Assembly (NCBI GenBank): GCA_016342355.1
Contig: JAEINP010000028.1
Span: forward strand, 1 to 64,000
Source of the DNA: Desulfatibacillum sp.
GTDB lineage: Bacteria > Desulfobacterota > Desulfobacteria > Desulfobacterales > Desulfatibacillaceae
Reading direction: 5' to 3'
Length of the DNA: 64,000 nt
Within the stretch, counting starts at the first letter, position 1. Each line of letters opens with the position of its first letter. The position numbers and the translations under genes were made by a program. This document shows positions 9,143-18,094 of this stretch, in pieces. The notes under the pieces are model-generated. The model was given only the letters and a program-made list of their open reading frames with translations. It had not been told where the DNA came from and searched no databases.

Positions 9143-10042
9143 TTAGAACAAGGTATCCTTGATGGACAAAAAGTATTCAGCCTTAACCTTGGCCAGGTCG
9201 TTCAGGCCTTCCCCGCCGCTCAGGGCGCTGGAATCCGCCTCTATGACCCTGTTTAGCAGCAAGTCAAAGCGGTCCTGGTCGTCCACGTAGGTGGAAAGGA
9301 ATCTGGCTTCAAACACGTCCACCATAAGGAACTTGCCGTCCGAAACTTTTCTGGCTTCTTCGAACATGGCCTTGGAGGCATCGGGGCCTCCGCCCAGGCC
9401 CAGGAATTCAGGGAGCATGGCATAGTAACCGCCCATGAAGGCTTTGCCCACGCCGAACATGTAGGTGTCGTCCAGATCCATGGATCTTTGGACCATGGCG
9501 ACGCAATCCGGCATATCCATGAGGGCCATGGGATCGTCCATATTCTGCATGAGGTATAGGCCATAGGCCAAGCCGGTCCAGCACAGGGTTTCCATATATT
9601 TTTCCCCGAGTGCGCCGGTGAGTTCCGGAATTTTCCTGCCTTCGGCCATTCCTTTGGCAAAGGCTTTATCGCATTGAAGAGAGCGCATGCCATAGCCCTT
9701 GGCAATGGTGTAAAGTTCCACGGCGTATGCGGGGTCTTGATCCTCCACCATCATGCCATAGGCAGTATACAGGAAGCATGTTTTGGACAGGAGACCTTGA
9801 TTAGCGGGATCCATTTCTGCCAGGGCAGTAACCAAAAGCACGTTACTGGCCATGCCGTCCTTAAGAAGGGCGGAACTGGGGGAGTCCAGGAGGGAGGCCA
9901 TCATCATATCCATGACGGGAACGGCAGACAAATGCACTCCGGTTCTAACAGCCGTTTTAATACATCCGGAACCGGTCATCATTGCCAGGACCAGAGAAGC
10001 TACCACCAAGAGTTTCAATCCCTTTTGCCTTGTAAGTTTCAT
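9143..10042 (-). CDS. TRAP-transporter-associated TatT-type lipoprotein
   Basis: 299 aa with a lipoprotein signal (K-L-L-V-V-A-S-L-V-L core, then T-G-S-G-C lipobox; lipidated Cys at about residue 27). The helical remainder fits the TatT (TPR-like) component of tripartite TRAP systems: repeated A-L/L-Y-T-A-Y-G-type helices, A-Y-A-V-E-L-Y-x-x-A-K-G-Y and W-T-G-L-A-Y-G. In the family, TatT trimers are thought to chaperone or present hydrophobic ligands to the periplasmic receptor. It starts 47 bp after the DctM stop, with GAGGAGAA upstream of ATG. A hydrophobic substrate such as a fatty or alkyl-dicarboxylic acid would fit the locus, but that is inference. Confidence 0.75.
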   Translation of the reverse strand: MKLTRQKGLKLLVVASLVLAMMTGSGCIKTAVRTGVHLSAVPVMDMMMASLLDSPSSALLKDGMASNVLLVTALAEMDPANQGLLSKTCFLYTAYGMMVEDQDPAYAVELYTIAKGYGMRSLQCDKAFAKGMAEGRKIPELTGALGEKYMETLCWTGLAYGLYLMQNMDDPMALMDMPDCVAMVQRSMDLDDTYMFGVGKAFMGGYYAMLPEFLGLGGGPDASKAMFEEARKVSDGKFLMVDVFEARFLSTYVDDQDRFDLLLNRVIEADSSALSGGEGLNDLAKVKAEYFLSIKDTLF

Positions 10043-10088
10043 GCCTATGTTCTCCTCTTTAAATGTTTTCTTTCGTTGAAATCCGAAA

Positions 10089-11396
10089 TTAAATTGTCAG
10101 CATTTCCGTCTTATGCCCCAGCAAGTCCCCCAAAAAGAGGCTCATTTGCGGGAAGTAGCTGATTGCCAGAAGGGCAATGAGCAGGACCAGCAGGAAGGGC
10201 AGAACCACCCTGTACAGGCGCATGACCGATACGTCAAATCGCAGGGAAGCGATGAAGAGGTTGATACCCACGGGCGGGGTGAGGTAACCCAACTCCAGGT
10301 TGGCCAAAAAGATAACGCCCAGATGGATGGGATCGACCCCAAATTTTTCGGCCACGGGGGCGATGAGGGGCACCACCACCACGATAGCTGAAAAGATGTC
10401 CATAACGCAGCCCACAACCAAAAGGAACATATTGAGCACTATAAGAAAGGCGATCTTGCTGTGGATGATCAACTGGACCCATTCCAGGATGCGTTGCGGC
10501 ACCTCCTGGTCCACCAGGAAGTTGGTGAATCCCAGGGCAGTTCCCAGCACGGCAAGGAGCGCTCCCACGGTGATCATGGAGTCTACGGCTATCTTGAGCA
10601 AGTGCTTCCACGAAATTTCCCGGTAAATTATAACCTCGGAAAACAAAGCGCAAACAACCGCGGCTGCCGCAGCCTCGCCCGGGGTGATGAATCCACCGTA
10701 GATACCGCCGATAACCACAAAAGGCAGGGGAATCTCCCACTTGGTTTCCCACAGACTTTCCAAGACTTTCCGAAAGGAAAACTTGGTGGTGGGAATGTGG
10801 TGCTTGGCGCCGTAAAAGATGCCGTATCCGCCAAGGCAGAGCACAATCAATATGCCGGGAATGGCGGTGGCGATGAATAGCTCGGTGATATCCACCTGGG
10901 CGATCATGCCGTAAATGATAATGGGAAGACTGGGGGCGAACAACACCCCGGAACTGCCCGATGCCGTCACAATACCCAGGGAAAAATCCTTGTCAAAACC
11001 ATCCTTGACCAAGGCCGGGAGAAGGATGCCTCCGCAGGCGATGATGGTGATGCCGGACGCTCCCGTAAGAGCCGTAAACACCGATGACACAACGACCGTG
11101 ACTGCGGCCAGGCCTCCGGGCACCCACCCCATGAGGGCGTTGGACATGCGGATCAGCCGGTTGGATGCCTTACTTTCGGCAAACATGTATCCGGCGAAAA
11201 TAAACAGGGGGATGGCGATAATCCCTGGAGCGTTGGCCAGCCTGCCCATTTCAATAATGATGGCTGCCGTGCTTTCATGGGCCACCAGCAAGAAAAGGGC
11301 GACCGCAGCCCCACCGATAATGGTGAACAGCGGCGCCCCCACAAGGATGGCGACAACAAATAGCAGTACTAAGAATAAGGTAATTAATTGTTCCAT
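10089..11396 (-). CDS. dctM: TRAP transporter large membrane subunit DctM
   Basis: 435 aa with about 12 transmembrane segments and the family's recognisable blocks: G-A-P-L-F-T-I-I-G at the N-terminus, F-A-G-Y-M-F-A-E-S, G-A-S-G-I-T-I-I-A-x-G-G-I-L-L-P, F-A-P-S-L-P-I-I-I-Y-G and E-L-G-Y-L-T-P-P-V-G-I-N-L. It is the ion-coupled translocation subunit for organic acids. It lies between the DctQ fusion (97 bp upstream) and TatT (downstream), so they form one operon. No DctP solute receptor is encoded next to it, which is atypical. Confidence 0.92.
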   Translation of the reverse strand: MEQLITLFLVLLFVVAILVGAPLFTIIGGAAVALFLLVAHESTAAIIIEMGRLANAPGIIAIPLFIFAGYMFAESKASNRLIRMSNALMGWVPGGLAAVTVVVSSVFTALTGASGITIIACGGILLPALVKDGFDKDFSLGIVTASGSSGVLFAPSLPIIIYGMIAQVDITELFIATAIPGILIVLCLGGYGIFYGAKHHIPTTKFSFRKVLESLWETKWEIPLPFVVIGGIYGGFITPGEAAAAAVVCALFSEVIIYREISWKHLLKIAVDSMITVGALLAVLGTALGFTNFLVDQEVPQRILEWVQLIIHSKIAFLIVLNMFLLVVGCVMDIFSAIVVVVPLIAPVAEKFGVDPIHLGVIFLANLELGYLTPPVGINLFIASLRFDVSVMRLYRVVLPFLLVLLIALLAISYFPQMSLFLGDLLGHKTEMLTI

Positions 11397-11493
11397 AGTT
11401 CCCCGCTTATCCGATTCACTGAATCTTTTTGAATCATCCGAATATCTCTGCCGAATCCGTCAGATACGGTCATAGTTTCTTTATGCCTTTGCC

Positions 11494-12978
11494 TCATGGC
11501 TCAATGGATCGCGTATGGGTGCCCAGAATAATCCGTCGTATATTGATGATGCACCGTGTACTCATGGCCAGGAAAAAATAGGGAATGACCAGACGAAAAA
11601 CATGATCGGGAATCTTGAGAAAGTCCGTATCCACTACCGTAAAGGCCGGATACCTGGCTTCTGAGACAATGTACTGTACGGCGGCGCTGAACAGGAAGAC
11701 GCAGGCAGTTAAAGCAAAAAGCTGGGCGCAGGTATCCAAAATCTTGCTGGCCCGGCCAGCCCCCAAAAGGTGGGACAGGACGTCAATTTTTATATGGCGG
11801 TTGTATTCCGCAGCCAGCCCGGCGCCCAAAAAGGCTACCCAAAGCACTTCGATGCGCAGGACTTCATCCACCCACATAATGCCGGTCTGGAAAATATTTC
11901 GGGCTACCACCTGGCCGAACTGCATAAATATCATTGTGAACAGGAGAATAATCAGGGCCAGTTTTTCCACATAGATAATGCTTTTGTGGATGTTGCTCAG
12001 GCATTCCACGGCGGCGTCCTTATTGATAATGTACCAAACCGCAAAAAAGAGAAAGACCGCCAGAATAACCCCGGCGAGTAAGAGTATTTGCCTTATGGTT
12101 GTTACCTTGGCGTAAAGGACGTCGCTTTCCTGCTCCATGATCAAGTGCCATCCCCAGTTTCCCACAGGGCGAACTGCGGCGGTCATTTTCACATCCCCCA
12201 CCACATAAGGCATTATACCGTCGTTCTCCTTCAGCAAGGCGGTCCCTTGCACCCGATCATTGAGATTGATTTCCAGAATCATGTCCTTTTGAGTGGAAGC
12301 AATGATCAAGCCTGAGGAGTCGGCCAGGATGATCTCCCCAGATTCACCCATGCGAAGTGGTTTGATAAAGCGCTTGATGAGCTGATTCATGTCTACGGTC
12401 ACGGCAAGCACCCCTGCCACATTATCCGGGGTTTGGCTGACCTTGCCCCGCTTGTCACGTTCTTTGTAGACCGGTTGCAAAAGGTAAAAAGCCGGGTAGC
12501 GACCGCTTTGGAAAACATTGGAAACAACCGGTTTGCCTTCCAGGGCTTTGATAAAATGGGGATTGCCGGCAAAGCTGATGCTTTCTTCTGATTTGTCGTT
12601 GCCGTCCGCCACAACTTCCCCCCGCCCGTTTAGAAGCATGGCGGATTTGTATTCTGAAATGTCCCTGATGATGGCCTTGAGAGACCTGGAGACTTCCATG
12701 GCGGCCTGTTCGTTTTCAGAGGCTCCCATGGAAAGCATAATAAAGGTGTTATTCGCCGCCACAAGACCCATTTCGTCCAAATGGCCGTTGACCCAGTCGG
12801 AAATCCTTTCCGCAGCGGTTTGGGCGGTGGCGCCGAATTCCCTGTCTGTCTGCTGGGTTTGCATGCTGCAAATGGAATACACCAGCACAGCTGTCGCCAC
12901 AGTAACTCCCAGTACAATCAGGAGTCCTGCTGGCAGGATTTCATTGAATCGTGGAGCCCATTTGTTCGACCACTCCAT
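11494..12978 (-). CDS. Cache sensor-DctQ fusion: TRAP small subunit with extracytoplasmic ligand-binding domain
   Basis: 494 aa in two parts. Residues 1-320 are a sensor module: TM1 at about 15-37, a periplasmic Cache-type domain (about 40-290, with Y-P-A-F-Y-L-L-Q-P-V-Y, A-G-V-L-A-V-T-V-D and G-E-S-G-E-I-I-L-A-D-S-S-G blocks as in chemoreceptor or kinase sensors) and TM2 at about 297-317. Residues 330-480 are a DctQ domain with four hydrophobic segments and the family's M-W-V-D-E-V-L-R and I-K-I-D-V-L blocks. A normal DctQ is about 160-200 aa without an extra domain. AAGGAGAAGG precedes ATG. The reading frame runs through both parts with no stop, so this is a genuine fusion unless the sequence is misassembled. 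It is the first gene of the TRAP operon. Confidence 0.85.
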   Translation of the reverse strand: MEWSNKWAPRFNEILPAGLLIVLGVTVATAVLVYSICSMQTQQTDREFGATAQTAAERISDWVNGHLDEMGLVAANNTFIMLSMGASENEQAAMEVSRSLKAIIRDISEYKSAMLLNGRGEVVADGNDKSEESISFAGNPHFIKALEGKPVVSNVFQSGRYPAFYLLQPVYKERDKRGKVSQTPDNVAGVLAVTVDMNQLIKRFIKPLRMGESGEIILADSSGLIIASTQKDMILEINLNDRVQGTALLKENDGIMPYVVGDVKMTAAVRPVGNWGWHLIMEQESDVLYAKVTTIRQILLLAGVILAVFLFFAVWYIINKDAAVECLSNIHKSIIYVEKLALIILLFTMIFMQFGQVVARNIFQTGIMWVDEVLRIEVLWVAFLGAGLAAEYNRHIKIDVLSHLLGAGRASKILDTCAQLFALTACVFLFSAAVQYIVSEARYPAFTVVDTDFLKIPDHVFRLVIPYFFLAMSTRCIINIRRIILGTHTRSIEP

Positions 12979-13827
12979 GTTGTCCTTCTCCTTTGAAATG
13001 TCTGCTCAAAGCACGACGGGCGGCATGCCGCCATCCCGACTGCCATGCTTCTTGATAAACGCCCGGAACCGGGCCGTTCCTTCCTGGCTGTTCAATATTG
13101 CTGGGGGAACAACGTATCAACCCCACGCAGCAATTCACACCACGCCACTCCTTAACAAGAAAAAATTACCCGGGGAACCAGGTTCCACAAGCAACGCGGC
13201 ATGCTGATTGTCTTTTCTAAATATAAATGATTTACAGAACGGCAATGACCAGTTCAATCTTGATCCACCCGTTACAGCCAATGAAGTTCGCTATCCCCTG
13301 CACACAAGCCAAGGCCGGGCCGCGCACAATGAACACATAGTCAAGTTTACCGGGATTTAAAAAAAGGAAGGGCGGTTCAACAACTGCTTAAATTCCACTG
13401 GCGATTTTTATAATTTGGCCGGATGAAACCAAGCCATGCAGTTGCTTGATCATATCTGATCAGCTTCTATTGATGAAGTCCTTAACATCCCCCATGATGC
13501 CCCCCCGGTACTACTTCATCTTAAGGCTCTCATCCCTGGCCCGGCGTACGGCTAAAAACGTTTTGCTTCCGAATATATAGCCACCCGAGGACATTTTCCA
13601 TCAAACTGATCCCCCCTCGAGTTTGGTATGAGACGCACAGGATATAACACAACTTAAACCCGAGGACAAGCCTCAACAAGTGTTCAATTTTGACTTTTTT
13701 AGGATGGCGCCACATTTTCAAATAATTCAATCCTGTTCGGAAATCTGATCGAACCAAAATCTGACTGCACGGAGGCCACTTTCCACAAAAAACAACTTTC
13801 TGCTTTCACACAAACAAAAGCATCCCT
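12979..13827. other. 849-bp stretch without a supported gene
   Basis: Separates the DUF4037 gene from the TRAP operon and should hold the TRAP promoter. A 75-codon minus-strand frame at 13530-13757 has no recognisable features and I do not call it. GGATGGCGCCA at about 13703-13713 resembles part of the -24/-12 elements found elsewhere in the window but lacks the GC half. No tRNA or clear terminator seen. Confidence 0.5.
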
Positions 13828-14754
13828 TCACCCGACCCAGACATTCCTGGCCGCCAAGTCAGGATCCTGGATACGCAGTTGCACCCGGGGACCATGATCC
13901 GTTAAAAAGTCGCTCCCCAAATCAGTGAGTTTCTGGTTGCGCAGTTCCCCGACGAGAAGCCAGGATATCTCTTCCACAAGCCGTTCCTGTTTATTGATGT
14001 CCTGGCATAGCAGGAGTTCCCTAACCGCCTCATAAATGGCGGAACCCAAGATGGGAAGTGTTTTTGAGGCATTATGCCCCCACTTATAATAGGGAGCATA
14101 GCGGCGATTGAGTAGAAATACCAGAGACAGAACATCGGCGCAAAATTTGACCAGGGAATAAAGTGTGCTGAAGACATGGCCCCTTTTGGCGCAACGGAGA
14201 AAATTATACTGGCCGGACTGCCCAATGGTCATGCATCGGGAAGCGATTTTTTTCAACCGCACGTCTTCCGGATAAAACTCAAGCAGGGCCTGCCGCCATG
14301 TGGAAAAGTCCCCTTGCCGGTCCAGGAACACTTGGCCATTGGTACAGGCGGCCAGGGTATTTTCGGGCAGAGAGAGCCATTGATCCAAGGTTTGGGGCGG
14401 ATGCTCCAGGCCGGTATACTGCTGGTAAAAGGCTTCCGTGCACAACACCCCTACCCTGCCCTCGCCCCACTGGCTTTGGGTTCTGGGACCATACCCCTTG
14501 TAAGATTGAGGCAGCCTGTCCAGGGCATTGTGCAGGGCCTGCCCGAATTTTTGAAAATCATCCTTGCCAAGCCACAGACAAAAGCCGGGACCCCAGTCGT
14601 GGTCCCGGCTTAGGGCGTCGTCAAAACCAAAGCACTCGGAGCCGTCCCCCACCAATCCAGCGGCGAGCCGTTCCAGCAGATGGGGAAAGTCCTTCTCCAA
14701 CATGGGCAGGCCATGCTCGAAAAAATAAAGGCGATTAAGTTCCAGGCCCTGCAT
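13828..14754 (-). CDS. DUF4037 domain protein (nucleotidyltransferase-like)
   Basis: 308 aa. The N-terminal third has F-G-F-D-D-A-L-S-R-D-H-D-W-G-P-G-F, the hallmark of DUF4037, a family placed with the polymerase-beta nucleotidyltransferase fold by its paired acidic residues. The remainder is helical. Substrate unknown; such folds transfer nucleotides to small molecules, proteins or RNA. GGGAGATATA precedes ATG. It starts 17 bp after the isomerase-like crotonase stop, so it is the last gene of the ligase/flavoprotein/crotonase run. Confidence 0.7.
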   Translation of the reverse strand: MQGLELNRLYFFEHGLPMLEKDFPHLLERLAAGLVGDGSECFGFDDALSRDHDWGPGFCLWLGKDDFQKFGQALHNALDRLPQSYKGYGPRTQSQWGEGRVGVLCTEAFYQQYTGLEHPPQTLDQWLSLPENTLAACTNGQVFLDRQGDFSTWRQALLEFYPEDVRLKKIASRCMTIGQSGQYNFLRCAKRGHVFSTLYSLVKFCADVLSLVFLLNRRYAPYYKWGHNASKTLPILGSAIYEAVRELLLCQDINKQERLVEEISWLLVGELRNQKLTDLGSDFLTDHGPRVQLRIQDPDLAARNVWVG

Positions 14755-14771
14755 TATATCTCCCTGTGGCG

Positions 14772-15557
14772 CTATTTTCCTTTGAACACAGGCTCCCGTT
14801 TTTCCAAAAAGGCTCCGAATCCTTCAATCATATCCTCGGTCTGCATGCATACGGAAAGGACATAGGATTCATAGTCCAGAACCTGAGGCAGGTCCCATTT
14901 TCCGTAATTTTGAAGCCCGCGTTTGGCAAAAGCTATGGGTATGGGAGCATTGTGCGCAAAGCGGTAAGCCATGTCCCAGGTTGCCTGGGCAAGCTCTTCC
15001 TGGGGAACCAGTTTGTTAAGGAGGCCAATGCGGAAAGCCTCTTCGGCCTCCACCACTTCACCGCCGAATATAAGCTCGCATGCCTTGGCATAACCCACAA
15101 GGCGCGGGAGAAAGTAACTGCCTCCCCAGTCAGGATGCACACCACGCCGGACAAAGACCTGGCCGAATTTCGCCCGATCCCCTCCGATGCGGACATCGCA
15201 TGCCAGGGCCAGATTGCAACCTCCTCCGGCAGCCGGGCCATTGACGGAGGCAACCACCGGTTTTTCCATGCCGTTGATAAGGAGAACAGCCTTGTTCATA
15301 GCATGGCGTTCTGCGGAAACCGAGGGCGCCAGGGCCTTGGTAGTCCCGGAAGCAAACTCCCCCACATCTCCGCCAGTGCAGAAGTATTTTCCGGCTCCGG
15401 TAATGACCACGCACCGGGTTTCCTTGTCTGCAGCCACGTCCTCCAAGGCCTCAACGATTTCCTGGCGCATAAGTCCGCCGAACGAGTTGTAACGGTCTGG
15501 CCGATTTAACGTAATGGTGGCCACATGTTCTTTTTTATCCAATAGAACGTGTTCCAT
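14772..15557 (-). CDS. Crotonase-fold enzyme, probable enoyl-CoA isomerase rather than hydratase
   Basis: 261 aa, the normal length of the crotonase family, with N-G-P-A-A-G-G-G-C-N and the C-terminal F-L-E-K-R-E-P-V-F-K. The two catalytic glutamates of true enoyl-CoA hydratases (Glu144 and Glu164 in the rat enzyme) are replaced by Asn115 and Phe135. An Asp143 in H-P-D-W-G-G-S-Y-F-L-P-R-L-V-G sits where PaaG-type isomerases and some hydrolases have their catalytic Asp. I therefore read it as a delta3-delta2-enoyl-CoA isomerase or a related CoA enzyme in beta-oxidation of branched acyl-CoA. GAAGGAGAATT precedes ATG. It is 31 bp downstream of the flavoprotein gene. Confidence 0.75.
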   Translation of the reverse strand: MEHVLLDKKEHVATITLNRPDRYNSFGGLMRQEIVEALEDVAADKETRCVVITGAGKYFCTGGDVGEFASGTTKALAPSVSAERHAMNKAVLLINGMEKPVVASVNGPAAGGGCNLALACDVRIGGDRAKFGQVFVRRGVHPDWGGSYFLPRLVGYAKACELIFGGEVVEAEEAFRIGLLNKLVPQEELAQATWDMAYRFAHNAPIPIAFAKRGLQNYGKWDLPQVLDYESYVLSVCMQTEDMIEGFGAFLEKREPVFKGK

Positions 15558-15588
15558 AATTCTCCTTCAGGCAGGCAGCGTGTGGAGT

Positions 15589-16542
15589 TCAGCAGAAAAA
15601 AGATTTTTCCACGTCCCTCGCTATCTGCCGAATTCCCTCCGTGATTTCCGAAATAATTTCATCAATGCTCTTAACCGTGTCTATGAGTCCTGCAGCCTGG
15701 CCGCACGGCATGACCGCAGTATGTTCGTCCCCCCCGCTCATGACATAAGAGGCATCGCCGGACTGGACCATGGCTTGGTCCGCTTCCCCGCTTTCCATGC
15801 CAGAAACCATGGCGGTGACCGCGTTTTTCAAGACGCGGATGGGCATGGCCTCTTTTCCCAGGAGCAGGGTGGCCTCGCAATCGGCCTTGTTCAGGCATTC
15901 CTGAAAAAATGCGGGTGCAGGGCACTCGTTACTGGCAACGAACCGGGTGCCCATTTCCACGCCCCGGGCGCCCAGGGCGAAGGCCGCGGCCACGCCCCTT
16001 GCATCGACAATGCCCCCCGCCGCCAGCACAGGGATGTCCAGATTGTCCACGAGTTGGGGAACCAGACAAAATGTGGTGACGTGTTCCCTTCCCACATGGC
16101 CTCCTGCTTCAAAACCCATGGCGATTACAGCGTCCACCCCGGCGTCCTGCGCCTTTTGGGCCATTTTTAGGGAGGAAACCTTGTGGATAACCTTCACCCC
16201 GCCCTGGCGAGCCAGGTCCATGACCTTGGCGGGATTTCCAGCCGAGGTAGTGATGGTTTTAACTCCCATTTCAATGGCCACTTCAATGAGTTCCAGAGTA
16301 TTGGGCCGGTACACGGGAATATTGATGCCCACGGGTTTCTTTGTCAGCGCCTTGGTTTTTTCCAGTTCTTTGCGCAATTCCCGGGCTTCCATGCCGGAAG
16401 CTGCAATGAGCCCGAATCCTCCGGCATTGGAAACGGCCGCAGCCATTTCCGCCAGGGTAATCAGGCGCATGGCCCCCAGGACGATTGGATATTGGGTTCC
16501 CAGAATGCCACATACCGGATTATTGTTGCTGCAATCTGACAT
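15589..16542 (-). CDS. Nitronate monooxygenase/FabK-type FMN protein
   Basis: 317 aa, a TIM-barrel flavoprotein of the 2-nitropropane dioxygenase/FabK superfamily. It has P-I-V-L-G-A-M in the first strand, F-E-A-G-G-H-V-G (the family His) and A-A-G-G-I-V-D-A-R-G-V-A-A-A-F-A-L-G-A as phosphate-binding strands. In an anaerobe an oxygen-dependent reaction is unlikely; enoyl-CoA/ACP reduction or another FMN redox step is more plausible. The start, with GGAGGAG just upstream, overlaps the end of the acyl-CoA ligase gene by 23 bp, so translation is coupled and a role in the same acyl-CoA pathway is likely. Confidence 0.8.
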   Translation of the reverse strand: MSDCSNNNPVCGILGTQYPIVLGAMRLITLAEMAAAVSNAGGFGLIAASGMEARELRKELEKTKALTKKPVGINIPVYRPNTLELIEVAIEMGVKTITTSAGNPAKVMDLARQGGVKVIHKVSSLKMAQKAQDAGVDAVIAMGFEAGGHVGREHVTTFCLVPQLVDNLDIPVLAAGGIVDARGVAAAFALGARGVEMGTRFVASNECPAPAFFQECLNKADCEATLLLGKEAMPIRVLKNAVTAMVSGMESGEADQAMVQSGDASYVMSGGDEHTAVMPCGQAAGLIDTVKSIDEIISEITEGIRQIARDVEKSFFC

Positions 16543-18094
16543 ACTCCTCCTTCAGTTCAATCTTTTTAACTTTCATGGTGGCTGTGAGAGGTAACTCGTT
16601 CACAATATATACTTTGGAAGGGTGCTTAAAGCGGGCCACCTTGCCCTGGAGAAAGGCAAGCACTTCCTCCTCGGAAATTTCCTGACCCATGACAGGCACA
16701 ACAAAGGCAGCGCCGGTTTCCCCCCACTTTTCGTCCGGGACACCCACAATGGACACATTGGAAACTTTGGGATGACCGGCCAGGATTTTTTCCACCTCGG
16801 CAGGATACACGTTTTCTCCGCCGCTCCGGTACATATCCTTGGCCCGGTCCACAATATACAGATAGCCCTCCTCATCCATATAGCCCAGGTCGCCCGTGTT
16901 CAAAATGCCGTTCACAATAGCCTTTTCGGTCATTTCCGGCAGGTTCCAATAGCGGCTCATGACCGTAGGGCCTTTGGCCAGGATCTCCCCAATTTCTCCG
17001 GGAGGCAGTTCCTTGCCGTTTTTATCCCCGATCCAGACATGGGCGAAAAAGCCCGGCTTACCAATGGAGCCCATTTTCCGTTCAATGTCTTCCTTGGGAA
17101 CCAGGGTCATGGCGCTGCATTCAGTCTGACCGAAACCCTGCTGCATGTAAAGGCCCCTTTTCGCCAATTCCTCAAACAGGCTGGGAGGTGTTCTTTCCCC
17201 TCCGCCCATGACGCTGCGAACGCTGGATGAGTCTATCTGGTCCAGCTTGCCGGTTTCCAGGATAAAACGCCACATGGTGGTTAGGGCAAAGACTCCAGTG
17301 GCCTTGTATCGTTCTATGTCCTGGGCGAACTCGTCGGGATCGAAACCGCGGCGCATAACCAGGGTGATGCCGCCGAATATTACCGGAGTGGCCACGATGA
17401 ACAAGCCGCCTGAATGAAAGAGAGGCATTTGAGCCACCATGACCTCGTTGGCGGAGGTTTCCTGATTGTCCTGAACATACATGGCGGTCTGCAGGCATTT
17501 AAAATAGGTCTGCCCATGGGATAGAACCGCGCCCTTGGGATTGCCGGTGGTTCCACTGGTATAAACAATAGCCAGGTCATCGTCCATTTCAATGGGTTTG
17601 TCCGGGACCGGCTCCGCCACTGGCTTGTCGTCGGTTCCGGCATGGTAGTCGGCAGCCCAATTTGGGCAGGCGGGCATATTGGGGTTGCCGCTCTGGCAGT
17701 AGATAAACTTGTCGTTTTCCACTTTCAGGCTGGTGCGAATGGGGTCGATAGAGCCCAGGAACGCGTCGTGAAAAAGCAACAGACGGCAGTGGGCGTCATT
17801 CAATTGGTATTCCAGTTCAGGCCCTACCAAACGCCAGTTCAAGGGCACAAAGATAGCCCCCAGCTTGGCTGCGGCAAAATAACACTCCAGGAACTCGATG
17901 CAATTGAGCATTAGCACGCCCACCCGGTCGCCCTTTTTAATGCCCAGTTGCTGCAGGTAATGGGCGCATCTGTTGGTTCCCTGGTTAAGCTGTCTGTAAG
18001 AAACAGGCTCGTCTTCAAAAATAATGGCTGTTTTGTCCGGGGTGTTTTGTTCCCTCTTTTTTATTATGTATCCCACGTCCCATTGTACTGGCAT
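16520..18094 (-). CDS. Acyl-CoA synthetase (AMP-forming), candidate alkylsuccinate-CoA ligase
   Basis: About 524 aa, class I adenylate-forming ligase. Visible motifs: Y-T-S-G-T-T-G-N-P-K-G (P-loop), G-F-G-Q-T-E, G-D-L-G-Y, and D-R-A-K-D-M-Y-R-S-G-G-E-N-V-Y-P-A-E-V-E, with a lysine-rich C-terminal L-P-L-T-A-T-M-K-V-K-K replacing the usual T-G-K. I place the start at 18094 (MPVQWDVG), with AAGGAGAT 8 nt upstream; the longer frame to 18172 has no such site. A sigma-54-like element lies 42 bp upstream. In alkylsuccinate loci an enzyme of this class activates the diacid with CoA (AssK); substrate inferred from context. Confidence 0.85.
   Translation of the reverse strand: MPVQWDVGYIIKKREQNTPDKTAIIFEDEPVSYRQLNQGTNRCAHYLQQLGIKKGDRVGVLMLNCIEFLECYFAAAKLGAIFVPLNWRLVGPELEYQLNDAHCRLLLFHDAFLGSIDPIRTSLKVENDKFIYCQSGNPNMPACPNWAADYHAGTDDKPVAEPVPDKPIEMDDDLAIVYTSGTTGNPKGAVLSHGQTYFKCLQTAMYVQDNQETSANEVMVAQMPLFHSGGLFIVATPVIFGGITLVMRRGFDPDEFAQDIERYKATGVFALTTMWRFILETGKLDQIDSSSVRSVMGGGERTPPSLFEELAKRGLYMQQGFGQTECSAMTLVPKEDIERKMGSIGKPGFFAHVWIGDKNGKELPPGEIGEILAKGPTVMSRYWNLPEMTEKAIVNGILNTGDLGYMDEEGYLYIVDRAKDMYRSGGENVYPAEVEKILAGHPKVSNVSIVGVPDEKWGETGAAFVVPVMGQEISEEEVLAFLQGKVARFKHPSKVYIVNELPLTATMKVKKIELKEEYVRLQQQ

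Noticed and set aside
13530-13757. 75-codon minus-strand frame in the gap before the DUF4037 gene
   Set aside because: No ribosome-binding site, no family pattern, and atypical composition.
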